Source: Sphingomonas yabuuchiae
Lineage (GTDB): Bacteria; Pseudomonadota; Alphaproteobacteria; Sphingomonadales; Sphingomonadaceae
NCBI RefSeq assembly: GCF_014199595.1
Contig: NZ_JACHNX010000004.1
Location: 186,001 to 250,000 of the forward strand
Reading direction: 5' to 3'
DNA length: 64,000 bases
The position numbers were made by a program, and so were the translations under genes. This document shows positions 34,574 through 43,578 of this stretch, one piece after another (position 1 is the stretch's first letter; each line of letters opens with the position of its first letter). Under the pieces are notes generated by a model. The model was not told where the DNA came from and made no database searches. It worked only from the letters and a program-made list of their open reading frames with translations.

Positions 34574-34746
34574 GCGGTCTGTCCCTTGATGAAGGCGGTG
34601 ACACGCGCGATCATCTCAGGCCCCGGCTCGCGTCCCTTGCGCAGGTCGCTGACCAGCCGGGGATCGTTGACCGCCAGCCGCCCGAACTTCGTCTCGGGCA
34701 TGAGGCTGGCTTTCAGATAGCGGTCGATCATGCGCAGCAATTCCAT
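34570..34746 (-). CDS. small helix-turn-helix-like protein divergent from S24 repressor
   Basis: A 58-residue basic protein. Residues about 17-50 (MPETKFGRLAVNDPRLVSDLRKGREPG) look like the recognition part of a compact helix-turn-helix, as in short Cro- or XRE-like regulators. GGGAG lies 7-8 bases before ATG 34746, whereas the ATG at 34752 is too close to it, so 34746 is preferred. It is divergent from the LexA-like S24 gene, with a shared 78-bp control region holding GTTC repeats, and coupled to the 117-residue gene downstream. DNA binding is inferred from the motif. Confidence 0.6.
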   Translation of the reverse strand: MELLRMIDRYLKASLMPETKFGRLAVNDPRLVSDLRKGREPGPEMIARVTAFIKGQTA

Positions 34747-34780
34747 GGACATTCTCCCAAAGTCCGATTCCTGTTCCGTT

Positions 34781-34795
34781 GTTCATGATCTGTTC
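34781..34795. promoter_or_regulatory. SOS (LexA) box, exact GTTC-N7-GTTC
   Basis: GTTC ATGATCT GTTC matches the alphaproteobacterial LexA operator exactly. A third GTTC lies 8 bases upstream at 34773, and CTGTTCCG occurs twice (34771 and 34790). The box lies between the divergent 58-residue HTH-like gene and the S24 repressor gene, and could serve either or both. Confidence 0.6.
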
Positions 34796-34824
34796 CGATT
34801 TCCAACTTGTCTAGGAAAAATCCT

Positions 34825-35460
34825 ATGCCTATATTCGATCCCATGGCGGAGGCGGATATCAGGGCGACATTACAGGCGCTTGCGGCAGACGCCCGGGTGA
34901 GCCTGGCGGCATTGTCGCGGATGATTGGGCGCAACGACGCCTATCTCCAGCAGTTCGTGCAGCGCGGCACGCCGCGCGTGCTGGCGGAAGGTGACCGGCG
35001 GCAGCTGGCGGAGTTTTTCGGCGTGGCCGAAACGCGGCTAGGGGCGCTGCCCGCCACTGGGCCGATGCTGGTGCCCCGGCTGGCCGTCGCGGCGTCGGCG
35101 GGGCCGGGGGCGACGGTCGATGACGAGGTGATGATCGGTGTCGAGGCGATCGATCGCGGGCTGGCCCGGCGGCTGGGCCTGAGCGACGGGGCGGCCTCGG
35201 TGATCCGCGTACGGGGGGATTCGATGGCGCCGGGGCTGCTCGACGGCGATCATCTGGTGGTCGATCAGCGCGACGTCCGGCCCAATGCGCGCGGTGGGCT
35301 TTACGTGATCCGGGTCGGCGATGTGCTGATGGTCAAGCGGGTAAGGTTGGGAGCAGGGGGACTGGTCGCCACCAGCGACAACCCCGCCGCGCCGCCGGTA
35401 CCGGACGGTCCGATCGCGGTGATCGGGCGCGTCGTCTGGCAGATGCGCATGCCTTCCTGA
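34825..35460 (+). CDS. LexA-like S24 peptidase / HTH transcriptional repressor
   Basis: A 211-residue repressor-protease. The N-terminal ~70 residues hold a helix-turn-helix (LAALSRMIGRNDAYLQQFVQRG) and the C-terminus is an S24 domain. The predicted catalytic serine is Ser133 (VRGDSMAPGLLDGD) and lysine Lys171 (VLMVKRV). An Ala-Gly pair at residues 92-93 (AASAGPG) fits the self-cleavage site. AGGA lies 7 bases before ATG 34825; an upstream TTG at 34807 is unlikely. It is divergent from two small genes and has a LexA-type box in its own control region. No phage genes are near, so it is probably a chromosomal damage- or stress-responsive regulator rather than a prophage repressor. Confidence 0.85.
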   Translation: MPIFDPMAEADIRATLQALAADARVSLAALSRMIGRNDAYLQQFVQRGTPRVLAEGDRRQLAEFFGVAETRLGALPATGPMLVPRLAVAASAGPGATVDDEVMIGVEAIDRGLARRLGLSDGAASVIRVRGDSMAPGLLDGDHLVVDQRDVRPNARGGLYVIRVGDVLMVKRVRLGAGGLVATSDNPAAPPVPDGPIAVIGRVVWQMRMPS

Positions 35461-35592
35461 TCCTCCCCGCCCGCGGGGAGGGGGACCGTCGCGTCAGCGA
35501 CGGTGGAGGGGGATTGCGACGAGGGACGACCTTTGTGGAAGCCCGCCTCCGTCAGGCCTTCGGCCTGCCACCTCCCCGAACCGAGGAGGATT
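35461..35592. repeat. intergenic palindrome array (REP-like)
   Basis: Palindromes CCTCCCCGC/GCGGGGAGG, ACCGTCGC/GCGACGGT and AGGCC/GGCCT follow each other. The block begins TCCTCC and ends GGAGGA. It directly follows the S24 gene stop and belongs to the same repeat family as the block at 30544. Confidence 0.65.
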
Positions 35593-35597
35593 ATGAT

Positions 35598-35783
35598 TTA
35601 CCTACCCCGCCACCAGACCAGCAGCGCCACGACGATCCCGAGCGCCAGTCCGATCAAAACCCCCATGGTGACTTCGCCGGTCGCCAGCCCCGCGACGATC
35701 CCGCCGACCACGCCCAGCGCGATGAAGATGCCCCCGGCATGAGCGGAAGACTGGGGAGGGCGCGGTATTTGCGGGTCGGTCAT
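35598..35783 (-). CDS. small two-helix membrane protein
   Basis: A 61-residue protein. A short Pro/Gln-rich N-terminus is followed by two hydrophobic helices (GGIFIALGVVGGIVAGLATG and VLIGLALGIVVALLVWW), ending in basic residues WRGR. GGCAGGA precedes ATG 35783. The glycine-rich helices resemble small holin- or stress-type membrane peptides, but there is no lysis context and the function is unknown. It is convergent with the S24 gene, with a repeat block between. Confidence 0.6.
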   Translation of the reverse strand: MTDPQIPRPPQSSAHAGGIFIALGVVGGIVAGLATGEVTMGVLIGLALGIVVALLVWWRGR

Positions 35784-35929
35784 GGCGCCATTCCTGCCAT
35801 GCGCGGGGGCGCGAAACCAGCCATCCATGGTCGAAATCGGGTTAACCATTTCAGGGGGTGGTTTAATTCATAGCCCGCGCTTAGGGGTGCCCTTCGAAGT
35901 TTCACAGCGCGGTTCCGGGGGGAGATTCC

Positions 35930-36157
35930 ATGCGCGATTTTCGCGACGCCTATGTCGCGCCATTCCTGACCGATCGAGACGTGGCGGACGCCGCCGAGAT
36001 GATGGAAACCTTTGGCCTGGCGGCAAGCGGCGAAGCCGCCGCGCGCGCCGATCGCAGCCGCGATCAGGGCAATCACATCCATTTCTGCCGCTGGCGCCAG
36101 ATCGAGCGGCTGATCGACCTGTTGTCGAGCGAAGAGGCCATCGGCACCGTTCACTAG
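35930..36157 (+). CDS. small acidic protein of unknown function
   Basis: A 75-residue soluble protein, mostly helical, with an acidic middle (DRDVADAAEMMETFG) and an HFCRWRQIERLIDLL segment. GGGGGGAG stands before ATG 35930, an unusually strong ribosome site, which supports real translation. It precedes tamA by 112 bp on the same strand. I do not recognise the family. Confidence 0.6.
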   Translation: MRDFRDAYVAPFLTDRDVADAAEMMETFGLAASGEAAARADRSRDQGNHIHFCRWRQIERLIDLLSSEEAIGTVH

Positions 36158-36269
36158 GTGGACTGTCCGGCGGACCCGAAGCGCTTCGCGACGACCGGAT
36201 CGGCAAATCTGTCCAGATGATGGTGCTTTGGGGTGTCGCTGTCGCATCCGCGCGGCTAGGGATTGGCGC

Positions 36270-38273
36270 ATGATGGTCCGCGTCCGGCGGCCGCGCCGCT
36301 CGGCCGCCATCATATGCTTGGCAATGGGTCTTGGCGGCGCGGGCTGGCCCGCCGTTGCGGCTGCGCAGGTCGCAAGCCCCGTCACCTCGCCGGCGGCACA
36401 GACGATACCGGGCAGCGACCTGCCCGACGATCCGACCATGCTCGACCCCTCGGCTCCGCTGGCGCCCCTGCCGGAGATCGGCGTCGCCTGGCCCGACCTG
36501 GCGACCGCGCCGGGCGATCCGATGGCGACCATGGCCGCCACCGTCGATGCCGCGGCCGAGCGGCGCTATCGCTGGCGGGTCGACGGGATCGACGGCGCGG
36601 GCGAGCTGGTCCGCCAGCGTTTCGAGCAGCTTTCCACCCTCGATGCCAATGACGGCGAGCCCGCCAATGCCGCGCAGCTCGACCGGCGCGCGCGTGAGGA
36701 TGCCCAGCTGCTGACCAATTTGCTGCGCGGGGCGGGCTATTACGACGCGCAGGTGACGACCCGGATCGAGCCGGGCAACGAGCCGACCGTGTTGCTGGAG
36801 GCGGTGCCGGGCAATCTCTATCGCTTTGCAGGCGTCACGCTGGATGGGGTGACGGCGGCGGGCGACAAGGCCGCGCCGCTGGAAAAGGCGTTCGGGATCA
36901 AGCCGGGCGATCCGGTGAATGCCGATACCATCGTCGCGGGCGAGGCGCGGCTGAAGACCGTGGTGGGCGAGGAGGGCTTTCCCTTCGCCAAGCTCGGCGA
37001 TCCGCAGATCGTGGTCGACCGCGCCGCGCGCACCGCGACGCTGGACCTGACGGTCGGTCCGGGTTCGCCCCGCCGCTATGGCCGGATCGTCATGGCGAAC
37101 GACAAGCTGTTCGACGCCAGACATGTCCAGGAGATCGCCCGCTTCTCCCCCGGCCAGCCCTATGATTCCGCCGGACTGGACGATCTGCGCCGCGCGCTGG
37201 TGCAGACGGGCCTCGTGTCGTCGGTCGAGGTGAAGCCCGTGCCCGGCGACACGCCCGAGACGGTGAACATCGCCGTCACGCTGGAACCCGCGCCGCCGCA
37301 CACCATCGCGGGCGAGCTGGGGTATGGTACCGGCGAAGGCGCGAGCGCGACAGTGAACTGGACCGACCGCAACCTCTTCCCGCCCGAAGGCGCACTGACC
37401 CTGCGCAGCGTGCTCGGCACGCGCGAACAGCTGGGCGCGATCGTGTTCCGCCGCAACAATTTCCAGGGCCGCGACCGGGTACTGACCGCGCAATTCTCGG
37501 CCGCGCACATCCTGCGCGACGCTTATGAGGCCAAGACGCTGTCGCTGTCGGCGGGACTGGAGCGCCAGACGAACATCTTCTTCCAGAAGACCTGGACCTG
37601 GTCGCTGGGGGGCGAGTTGCTGACCTCGGACGAGCGCGACGTGATCGAGAGCACGGGGCAGCCGCGCAGGCGAACCTTCTTCATCGGTGCACTGCCGACC
37701 AGCCTCAATTACGACGGCTCGGACGACCTGCTGAACCCGACGCGCGGCTTCCGGCTGGGCGGGCGGATCAGCCCGGAGGTGTCGCTGCAGGGCAGCGTGT
37801 TCGGCTATACCCGGACCCAGATCGATGCGAGCCTCTACCACCCGTTCGGCGACCGGGTGGTGCTGGCCGCGCGAACCCGGCTGGGGACGATATTGGGCGC
37901 ACCTCGCGACCAGATCGCGCCGTCGCGGCGTTTCTATGCGGGCGGCGGGGCCTCGGTGCGCGGCTATGGTTTCCAGGCGATCGGGCCGCGCGACGCGAAC
38001 AACGACCCGATTGGCGGGCGCAGCCTGGCGGAATTCTCGATCGAGGCGCGGGTCCGCACCTTCGGGAATTTCGGCGTCGTACCCTTTCTGGATGCGGGCA
38101 ACATCTCCACCTCGCCGTTGCCGCGTCTGACGGGCCTGCGCTTCGGCACCGGGCTGGGCGTGCGATATTATTCCAATTTCGGGCCGATCCGGCTCGACGT
38201 CGGCACCCCGCTCAATCCGCAAAAGGGTGATAGCCGGGTCGCGGTCTATGTCTCGCTGGGACAGGCGTTTTGA
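36270..38273 (+). CDS. tamA: translocation and assembly module outer-membrane protein TamA
   Basis: A 667-residue BamA-superfamily protein. The signal peptide is residues 1-33. An extra Pro/Ala-rich stretch follows, then three POTRA-like domains (about 110-330, e.g. LLRGAGYYDAQVTTRIEPGN, RFSPGQPYDSAGLDDLRRALVQTGLV). The 16-strand barrel has the ASVRGYGFQAIGP motif of loop 6 and ends SLGQAF. With TamB it forms a bridge across the periplasm for outer-membrane protein or phospholipid traffic. AGGGA stands 8 bases before ATG 36270. Its stop overlaps tamB by four bases, so subunit synthesis is coupled. Confidence 0.9.
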   Translation: MMVRVRRPRRSAAIICLAMGLGGAGWPAVAAAQVASPVTSPAAQTIPGSDLPDDPTMLDPSAPLAPLPEIGVAWPDLATAPGDPMATMAATVDAAAERRYRWRVDGIDGAGELVRQRFEQLSTLDANDGEPANAAQLDRRAREDAQLLTNLLRGAGYYDAQVTTRIEPGNEPTVLLEAVPGNLYRFAGVTLDGVTAAGDKAAPLEKAFGIKPGDPVNADTIVAGEARLKTVVGEEGFPFAKLGDPQIVVDRAARTATLDLTVGPGSPRRYGRIVMANDKLFDARHVQEIARFSPGQPYDSAGLDDLRRALVQTGLVSSVEVKPVPGDTPETVNIAVTLEPAPPHTIAGELGYGTGEGASATVNWTDRNLFPPEGALTLRSVLGTREQLGAIVFRRNNFQGRDRVLTAQFSAAHILRDAYEAKTLSLSAGLERQTNIFFQKTWTWSLGGELLTSDERDVIESTGQPRRRTFFIGALPTSLNYDGSDDLLNPTRGFRLGGRISPEVSLQGSVFGYTRTQIDASLYHPFGDRVVLAARTRLGTILGAPRDQIAPSRRFYAGGGASVRGYGFQAIGPRDANNDPIGGRSLAEFSIEARVRTFGNFGVVPFLDAGNISTSPLPRLTGLRFGTGLGVRYYSNFGPIRLDVGTPLNPQKGDSRVAVYVSLGQAF

Positions 38274-41200
38274 CCGAGGATGTGGAGCCCGCACCCGACG
38301 CGCGGCGGGGCTTACGCTGGGGGCGTGCTGTCGCGATCGCGGTGGCCGCGCTGGTCGGTATCGTGCTGGCGGCGCTGGGCATCGTCGATACCTCGATCGG
38401 GCATCGCTGGGTTGCGGACCGGATTGCGACCATCCGCACGCCGACGGGGCTTCGTTTCTCCGTGGGGCGGATCGACGGGTCGCTCTATGCCGACATGCGG
38501 CTGGTCAACCTGCGTATCTATGATCTGGACGGGCTGCTGGTACAGGTCCCGCAGGCGCGTCTCGACTGGCGGCCCCTGAACTGGGCGCGGGGCACGCTCG
38601 ACATCCGCCGGGTCGAGGCCGCGACGGCGACGCTGTTCCATGTGCCGCATACCCGGAGCACGGGGCGGCAGACCCCGATCCTGCCCGATTTCGACATCCG
38701 CATCGACCGGCTGCAGCTCGACCGGCTGGTCCTCGCGCCGCGCGTGCTGGGCAGCGAGCGGGTGGCGAAGGTCGAGGGGCGGGCGGACATTCGCGACGGT
38801 CGTGCGGTCGTCACGCTGAACGGCGTGGTGGCGGGCAGCGACCGGCTTCGCCTGCACCTCGACGCGCGGCCCGATTACAACCGCTTCGATCTGGCGGTCG
38901 AGGCGCGGGGCGCGAAGGACGGCGTGCTGGCCAAGGCGGCGGGCGTCCGCGCCCCCGTCTCGCTCGACGTCGCCGGGGCGGGACGCTGGACGCGCTGGGA
39001 CGGCGTGGCGAAAGGCCGGATCGGCGGACAGCGCGCGGTCGACCTGCGTCTGTCGGCCCAGGCGGGCCGATACGCCCTGTCGGGACAGATCGCGCCGTCG
39101 CTGGTGCTGCATGGGCGTCTCCAGCGACTGACCGCGCCGCGCGTTATTGTCGCCGGACAGGCCGATTTTGCCGACCGCCAGCTGAACGGCGCACTGGTCC
39201 TGCGCTCGCCCGCATTGCGTGTGAAGGCGCGGGGCGTGGTCGATCTGGGCGCGAACCGGTTCGAGGGGCTGCGCGTCGACGCCAGGCTGGTCCGGCCCGA
39301 GGCGCTGTTCCGCAACATGAGCGGACAGGCAATCGCCATGACCCTGCGGCTCGACGGGGCGTTCGAGCGGGCGGCATTCGACTATCGGCTGGCGGCGGCG
39401 CGCTTCGCCTTCGACCAGACCGGGTTCGAGCAGGCCGTCGCGACGGGCAAGGGCCGGTTGCAGGGCCGCTGGCCCTTGACCCTGCCGGTGCGCTTCACCG
39501 CGACGCGGGTGACCGGCGTGGGCGAGGCGGCGGGGGGCATCCTGCACCGGCTGTCGGCGGCGGGCGACCTGCGTATCACCCCGCGCGCGATCATGGGGCA
39601 GGGGCTGGCGCTCCGCTCGGACAAGTTGGCGGGGCGGCTGAACCTGCGCATCGACCTGACCAACGGGCATTATGACGTCGGGCTGGACGGCGCGCTTCAG
39701 CGTTACCTCATCCCCGGCCTCGGCATCGTCGATGTGAAGTCGCGGCTGTCCGCCGTGCCCGGCCCGGACGGCCATGGCACGCGTGTCGTCGGGCGCGGTG
39801 AAGCCCAGGTCCGGCGGCTCGACAACGCCTTTCTCCGATCGCTGGCAGGCGGGCTGCCGCACCTGACCACCGATCTGGAGCGCGGCACCGACGGCGTCTT
39901 CCATTTCCGCCGCCTGGTGCTGACCGGCCCCGACATCCGCCTGACCGGCGAGGCGATCCGGCGGCGCGACGGTACCTTCCACTTTGTCGGCGGCGGACGG
40001 CAGCGCAGCTATGGCCCGGTCCAGATGGTGCTGGACGGGCGGATCGATCGGCCGACACTCGACCTGCTGCTCGCCTCGCCCAATGCGGCGATGGGCCTGC
40101 GGGATGTGCGGCTACATCTCGACCCCAATGATCAGGGTTTTGCCTTCCGCGCCGCAGGCGGCTCACGGCTGGGGCCGTTCCAGGCGGGCGGGGCGATACT
40201 GCTGCCGCGCGGGCAGAATGCGGTGATCCAGATTCAGCCTCTGCTGGTCGCGGGGGCGCGGGCGACCGGCGCGCTCACCGTCGTGCCGGGCGGTTTCGCG
40301 GGGCGTATGGACGTGGGCAGCGGCGGCCTGTCGGGCGAGCTGCTGTTCCGCCCGGTCGGCGAGGTTCAGCGGATCGAGGCGCATCTGGCCGCACGTCAGG
40401 CGCAGATTTCGGGGGTGACCATCCGACAGGGGCGCGTCGACCTGATCGCGCTGCTCGATCCCGCCGGAGCCTCGGTCGAGGGCACGGCCAATGCCCAAGG
40501 TCTGCGACGCGGCGCGTTCAACATCGCGCAACTGACCGGCACCGCCCGGATGCGCGGCGGCAGCGGCGAAGTGCGGGTCGGCATTTCGGGATCGCGCGGC
40601 CGTGCCTTTTCGATCCAGACCGTGACGCAGGTTGCGCCCGACCGTTTCTCGACCACGGCGCAGGGGACGCTCGACCGGCGGCCGTTGCAACTGCTGTCGC
40701 CTGCCGTCGTCACCCGTGACGGCGACGGCTGGGCGCTTGCGCCGACGCGGTTGAGCTTTGCGGGCGGCGAAGCGACGCTGGCGGGCCGGTTCGATCGGGA
40801 CTCGACCGCAATCCAGGCCAGCCTGACCCGGATGCCGCTTGCCGTGCTCGATATCGGCTATCCGGGACTGGGTCTGGGCGGCACTGCGACCGGCACGCTG
40901 ACCGTCCGTCAGGCGACGGGCGCGCCGACTGGCAAGGCGGACCTCACCATCCGTGGGCTGACCCGGGCGGGCCTCGTCCTGACCTCTCGCCCGATCGATA
41001 TGGGTGTGGCGGGGGTGCTGTCCGCCGACCGATTGGGCGTGCGTGCGGTCATGGCCTCGGGCGGCAGGATCATCGGGCGCGGCCAAGCGCTGATTATGCC
41101 CGGCGGCGCAGGCGACTGGGCCAGCCGGATGCAGGCGGGACGGCTGATCGCGCAGCTTCGTTATGCCGGACCCGCCGATACGCTGTGGCGGCTGACCGGG

Positions 41201-42424
41201 GTCGAGATGTTCGACCTGTCCGGCCCGGTCGCGATCGGCGCGGACGTGACGGGATCGCTGAGCCAGCCGGTCATCCGCGGCGCGGTGAAGGCGGTCGGCG
41301 CGCGGATCGAAAGTGCGACCACCGGCACCGTGCTGACCGACGTGCAGGCCAGCGGCCGGTTCGGCGGATCGCGCCTCGTCATCGATCGCTTCGCCGCGCA
41401 GGCGGGCAAGGACGGGCGGGTCAGCGGCACCGGCCAGTTCGACTTCGCCGCTGCCAAGGGGGTCGGCCTCGACCTGTCGCTCAACGCCGCCAATGCGACG
41501 ATGATCGCGCGCGACGATATCGGTGCGACCGTGACCGGGCCGCTGACCTTCCACTCCGATGGCGCGGGCGGCACGATCGCGGGCGATGTGGTGCTGAACC
41601 GCAGCCGCTATCGGCTGGGCCGCGCGACGGCGGCGACCGCCGTGCCGCAGCTCAACATCCGCGAGATCAATATCCCGGGCGGCGGCGAGGAGGACGATGT
41701 CCCGCGCAAGCCCTGGACGCTGGCCGTGAAGGCGCGCGCGCCCGGCGGGCTGATCGTGTCGGGCCTGGGGCTGAACAGCGAATGGTCGGCGGACCTGAAG
41801 ATCGGCGGTACGCCCGACAATCCCGCGATCACCGGCCAGGCGACGCTGATCCGCGGCGATTATGAATTTGCAGGCCGCGAGTTCGATCTGGCGCGCGGCA
41901 TCATCCGCTTCGGCGGCGAGGTGCCTGCCAACCCCGCGCTCGACATCGCGGCCAATGCCAATGTCCAGGGGCTGAGCGCGACGATCCGCGTGACCGGCAC
42001 CGCGCTGAAGCCCGAGATCGGCTTCTCCAGCACGCCCGCGCTGCCCAATGACGAGCTGCTCTCGCGCCTGCTCTTCGGCACCTCGATCGCCAGCCTGTCC
42101 GCGCCGGAAGCGTTGCAGCTCGCCGCCGCCGTCGCCGCGCTGCAGGATGGCGGCAACGGGCTGAACCCTATCAACGCGGTGCGGCGCGCGGCGGGGCTGG
42201 ACCGGCTTCGCGTGCTGCCCGCCGACGTTCAGATCGGCCGTGCTACCTCGGTCGCGGCGGGCAAGTACATCACCCGGCGTTTCTATGCCGAGATCATCAC
42301 CGACGGGCAGGGCTATTCGGCGACGCAGATCGAGTTCCAGGTGACGCGCTGGCTGTCGCTGCTCTCCAGCATCTCGACGCTGGGGCGGCAGAATGTGAAT
42401 GTGCGGATATCCAGGGACTATTGA
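38270..42424 (+). CDS. tamB: translocation and assembly module inner-membrane protein TamB
   Basis: A 1384-residue AsmA/TamB-family protein. One N-terminal transmembrane anchor (about residues 18-40) is followed by a very long beta-taco/groove region of repeating amphipathic strands. The C-terminal DUF490 domain includes PWTLAVKARAPGGLIVSG, RGDYEFAGREFDL, GTALKPEIGFSSTPALPNDELLSRLLFG and ends with NVRISRDY. It spans the periplasm and contacts TamA. It overlaps tamA by four bases. Length is normal for alphaproteobacteria. Confidence 0.92.
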   Translation: MTEDVEPAPDARRGLRWGRAVAIAVAALVGIVLAALGIVDTSIGHRWVADRIATIRTPTGLRFSVGRIDGSLYADMRLVNLRIYDLDGLLVQVPQARLDWRPLNWARGTLDIRRVEAATATLFHVPHTRSTGRQTPILPDFDIRIDRLQLDRLVLAPRVLGSERVAKVEGRADIRDGRAVVTLNGVVAGSDRLRLHLDARPDYNRFDLAVEARGAKDGVLAKAAGVRAPVSLDVAGAGRWTRWDGVAKGRIGGQRAVDLRLSAQAGRYALSGQIAPSLVLHGRLQRLTAPRVIVAGQADFADRQLNGALVLRSPALRVKARGVVDLGANRFEGLRVDARLVRPEALFRNMSGQAIAMTLRLDGAFERAAFDYRLAAARFAFDQTGFEQAVATGKGRLQGRWPLTLPVRFTATRVTGVGEAAGGILHRLSAAGDLRITPRAIMGQGLALRSDKLAGRLNLRIDLTNGHYDVGLDGALQRYLIPGLGIVDVKSRLSAVPGPDGHGTRVVGRGEAQVRRLDNAFLRSLAGGLPHLTTDLERGTDGVFHFRRLVLTGPDIRLTGEAIRRRDGTFHFVGGGRQRSYGPVQMVLDGRIDRPTLDLLLASPNAAMGLRDVRLHLDPNDQGFAFRAAGGSRLGPFQAGGAILLPRGQNAVIQIQPLLVAGARATGALTVVPGGFAGRMDVGSGGLSGELLFRPVGEVQRIEAHLAARQAQISGVTIRQGRVDLIALLDPAGASVEGTANAQGLRRGAFNIAQLTGTARMRGGSGEVRVGISGSRGRAFSIQTVTQVAPDRFSTTAQGTLDRRPLQLLSPAVVTRDGDGWALAPTRLSFAGGEATLAGRFDRDSTAIQASLTRMPLAVLDIGYPGLGLGGTATGTLTVRQATGAPTGKADLTIRGLTRAGLVLTSRPIDMGVAGVLSADRLGVRAVMASGGRIIGRGQALIMPGGAGDWASRMQAGRLIAQLRYAGPADTLWRLTGVEMFDLSGPVAIGADVTGSLSQPVIRGAVKAVGARIESATTGTVLTDVQASGRFGGSRLVIDRFAAQAGKDGRVSGTGQFDFAAAKGVGLDLSLNAANATMIARDDIGATVTGPLTFHSDGAGGTIAGDVVLNRSRYRLGRATAATAVPQLNIREINIPGGGEEDDVPRKPWTLAVKARAPGGLIVSGLGLNSEWSADLKIGGTPDNPAITGQATLIRGDYEFAGREFDLARGIIRFGGEVPANPALDIAANANVQGLSATIRVTGTALKPEIGFSSTPALPNDELLSRLLFGTSIASLSAPEALQLAAAVAALQDGGNGLNPINAVRRAAGLDRLRVLPADVQIGRATSVAAGKYITRRFYAEIITDGQGYSATQIEFQVTRWLSLLSSISTLGRQNVNVRISRDY

Positions 42425-42462
42425 GACGTTGGCCCGCGCGAATACGAACAGGAGTTTGGCCC

Positions 42463-43437
42463 ATGGAAAAGACCGCCTTCATCGACAAGACTGGCGGGCC
42501 CGAGGTCATCCAATGGCGTGACGAGCAACTGCCCCCGCCCGCGTCGGGCGAGGTGCGGATGCGGCACCATGCGGTCGGGCTGAACTATATCGACACCTAT
42601 CACCGCAGCGGGCTGTACCCGATCGACCTGCCGGGCAAGCTCGGCTCCGAGGCGGGGGGCGTGGTCGAGGCGGTGGGCGAGGGCGTGACCGATTTCGCGG
42701 TCGGCGACCGGGTGGGCGTGTTCGGACCGGCGCGCGGGGCCTATGCCACGGCGCGCAACGTCGCGGCCGATCTGCTGGTGCCGCTGCCCGATCATGTCGA
42801 CGACCGGACGGCGGCCGCGATCCTGCTGAAGGGCGCGACGACCGCTTTCCTGATCGAGGATTGCGCGAAGGTGCAACCCGGCTGGACCGTGCTGGTCCAT
42901 GCGGCGGCGGGCGGGGTCGGGCATCTCGCGGTCGGTTGGTTGAAGGCGATCGGCGCGACCGTGATCGCGACCGTCGGGTCCGAGGCCAAGGCGGAGAAAG
43001 CCCGCGCAGCGGGGGCCGATCATGTCATCCTCAACCGGCAGGAAGACGTCGCGGCCCGCGTGCGCGAGATCACCGGCGGCGCGGGCGTGCCCGTGGTGCT
43101 GGACGGCGTGGGCAAGGCGACCTGGGAAGCCTCGCTGAACAGCACGGCAAGGCGCGGGCTGGTGGTCAGCTTCGGCAATGCCTCAGGCGCGGTGGACGGC
43201 GTCAATCTGGGCATCCTGGCCGCGAAGGGCTCACTGTTCGTCACCCGGCCGACCCTGTTCGACTATGCGGTGACGCCGGACGAGAAGCGCAGCCTGATCG
43301 CGCGGGTCTTCGCGATGCTGGAGAAGGGCGCGATCACGCCGGAGATCGGCCAGTCCTTCGCGCTGACCGATGCGGCCGAGGCGCACCGGGCGATCGAAGC
43401 GGGGGAGACGGTGGGAAGTACGGTTCTCATTCCGTAA
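42463..43437 (+). CDS. NADPH:quinone oxidoreductase (zeta-crystallin type)
   Basis: A 324-residue medium-chain reductase that transfers hydride from NADPH to quinones. The N-terminal GroES-like domain reads VGLNYIDTYHRSGLYP and LGSEAGGVVEAVGEGV. The Rossmann part has AAAGGVGHLAVGWLKAIGA, with the AxxGxxG nucleotide motif. It lacks the zinc ligands of alcohol dehydrogenases, as expected for QOR enzymes. AGGAG stands 9 bases before ATG 42463. It is just after tamB on the same strand but probably independent in function. Confidence 0.9.
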   Translation: MEKTAFIDKTGGPEVIQWRDEQLPPPASGEVRMRHHAVGLNYIDTYHRSGLYPIDLPGKLGSEAGGVVEAVGEGVTDFAVGDRVGVFGPARGAYATARNVAADLLVPLPDHVDDRTAAAILLKGATTAFLIEDCAKVQPGWTVLVHAAAGGVGHLAVGWLKAIGATVIATVGSEAKAEKARAAGADHVILNRQEDVAARVREITGGAGVPVVLDGVGKATWEASLNSTARRGLVVSFGNASGAVDGVNLGILAAKGSLFVTRPTLFDYAVTPDEKRSLIARVFAMLEKGAITPEIGQSFALTDAAEAHRAIEAGETVGSTVLIP

Positions 43438-43444
43438 GGGAGGC

Positions 43445-43516
43445 GTAGGCTTCGACTTCGGGTATTTTGGTGTGATCTGCCCAAACCCCGTTCAGGCTGA
43501 GCGAAGTCGAAGCCCA
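43445..43516. repeat. intergenic inverted repeat (sphingomonad-type)
   Basis: AGGCTTCGACTTCGG at the left and CGAAGTCGAAGCCC at the right form an inverted pair about 40 bp apart. The stretch before the right arm (CGTTCAGGCTGAG) continues the element. It lies between the quinone reductase and cyclophilin genes and differs from the CCTCCCC family. Confidence 0.6.
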
Positions 43517-43578
43517 AGGGATACACCCCGCCCCAAATCCCCGCTAACCTGACGCCAGTTCCGTACCCGGAGACCCCG

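Noticed and set aside
32165..34720. Plus-strand open frame of 851 codons opposite the ZnuD-like receptor
   Set aside because: Same shadow effect; no domain, and the minus strand carries signal peptide, plug and barrel motifs.
34807..35460. S24 repressor as part of a prophage
   Set aside because: No integrase, structural, replication or lysis gene is present on either side; neighbours are chromosomal genes.
35868..38294. Long minus-strand open frame (808 codons) opposite tamA
   Set aside because: It is the antisense shadow of a high-GC gene: its peptide is a mix of Arg, Gly and His without domains, whereas the plus strand encodes a clear POTRA-barrel protein.
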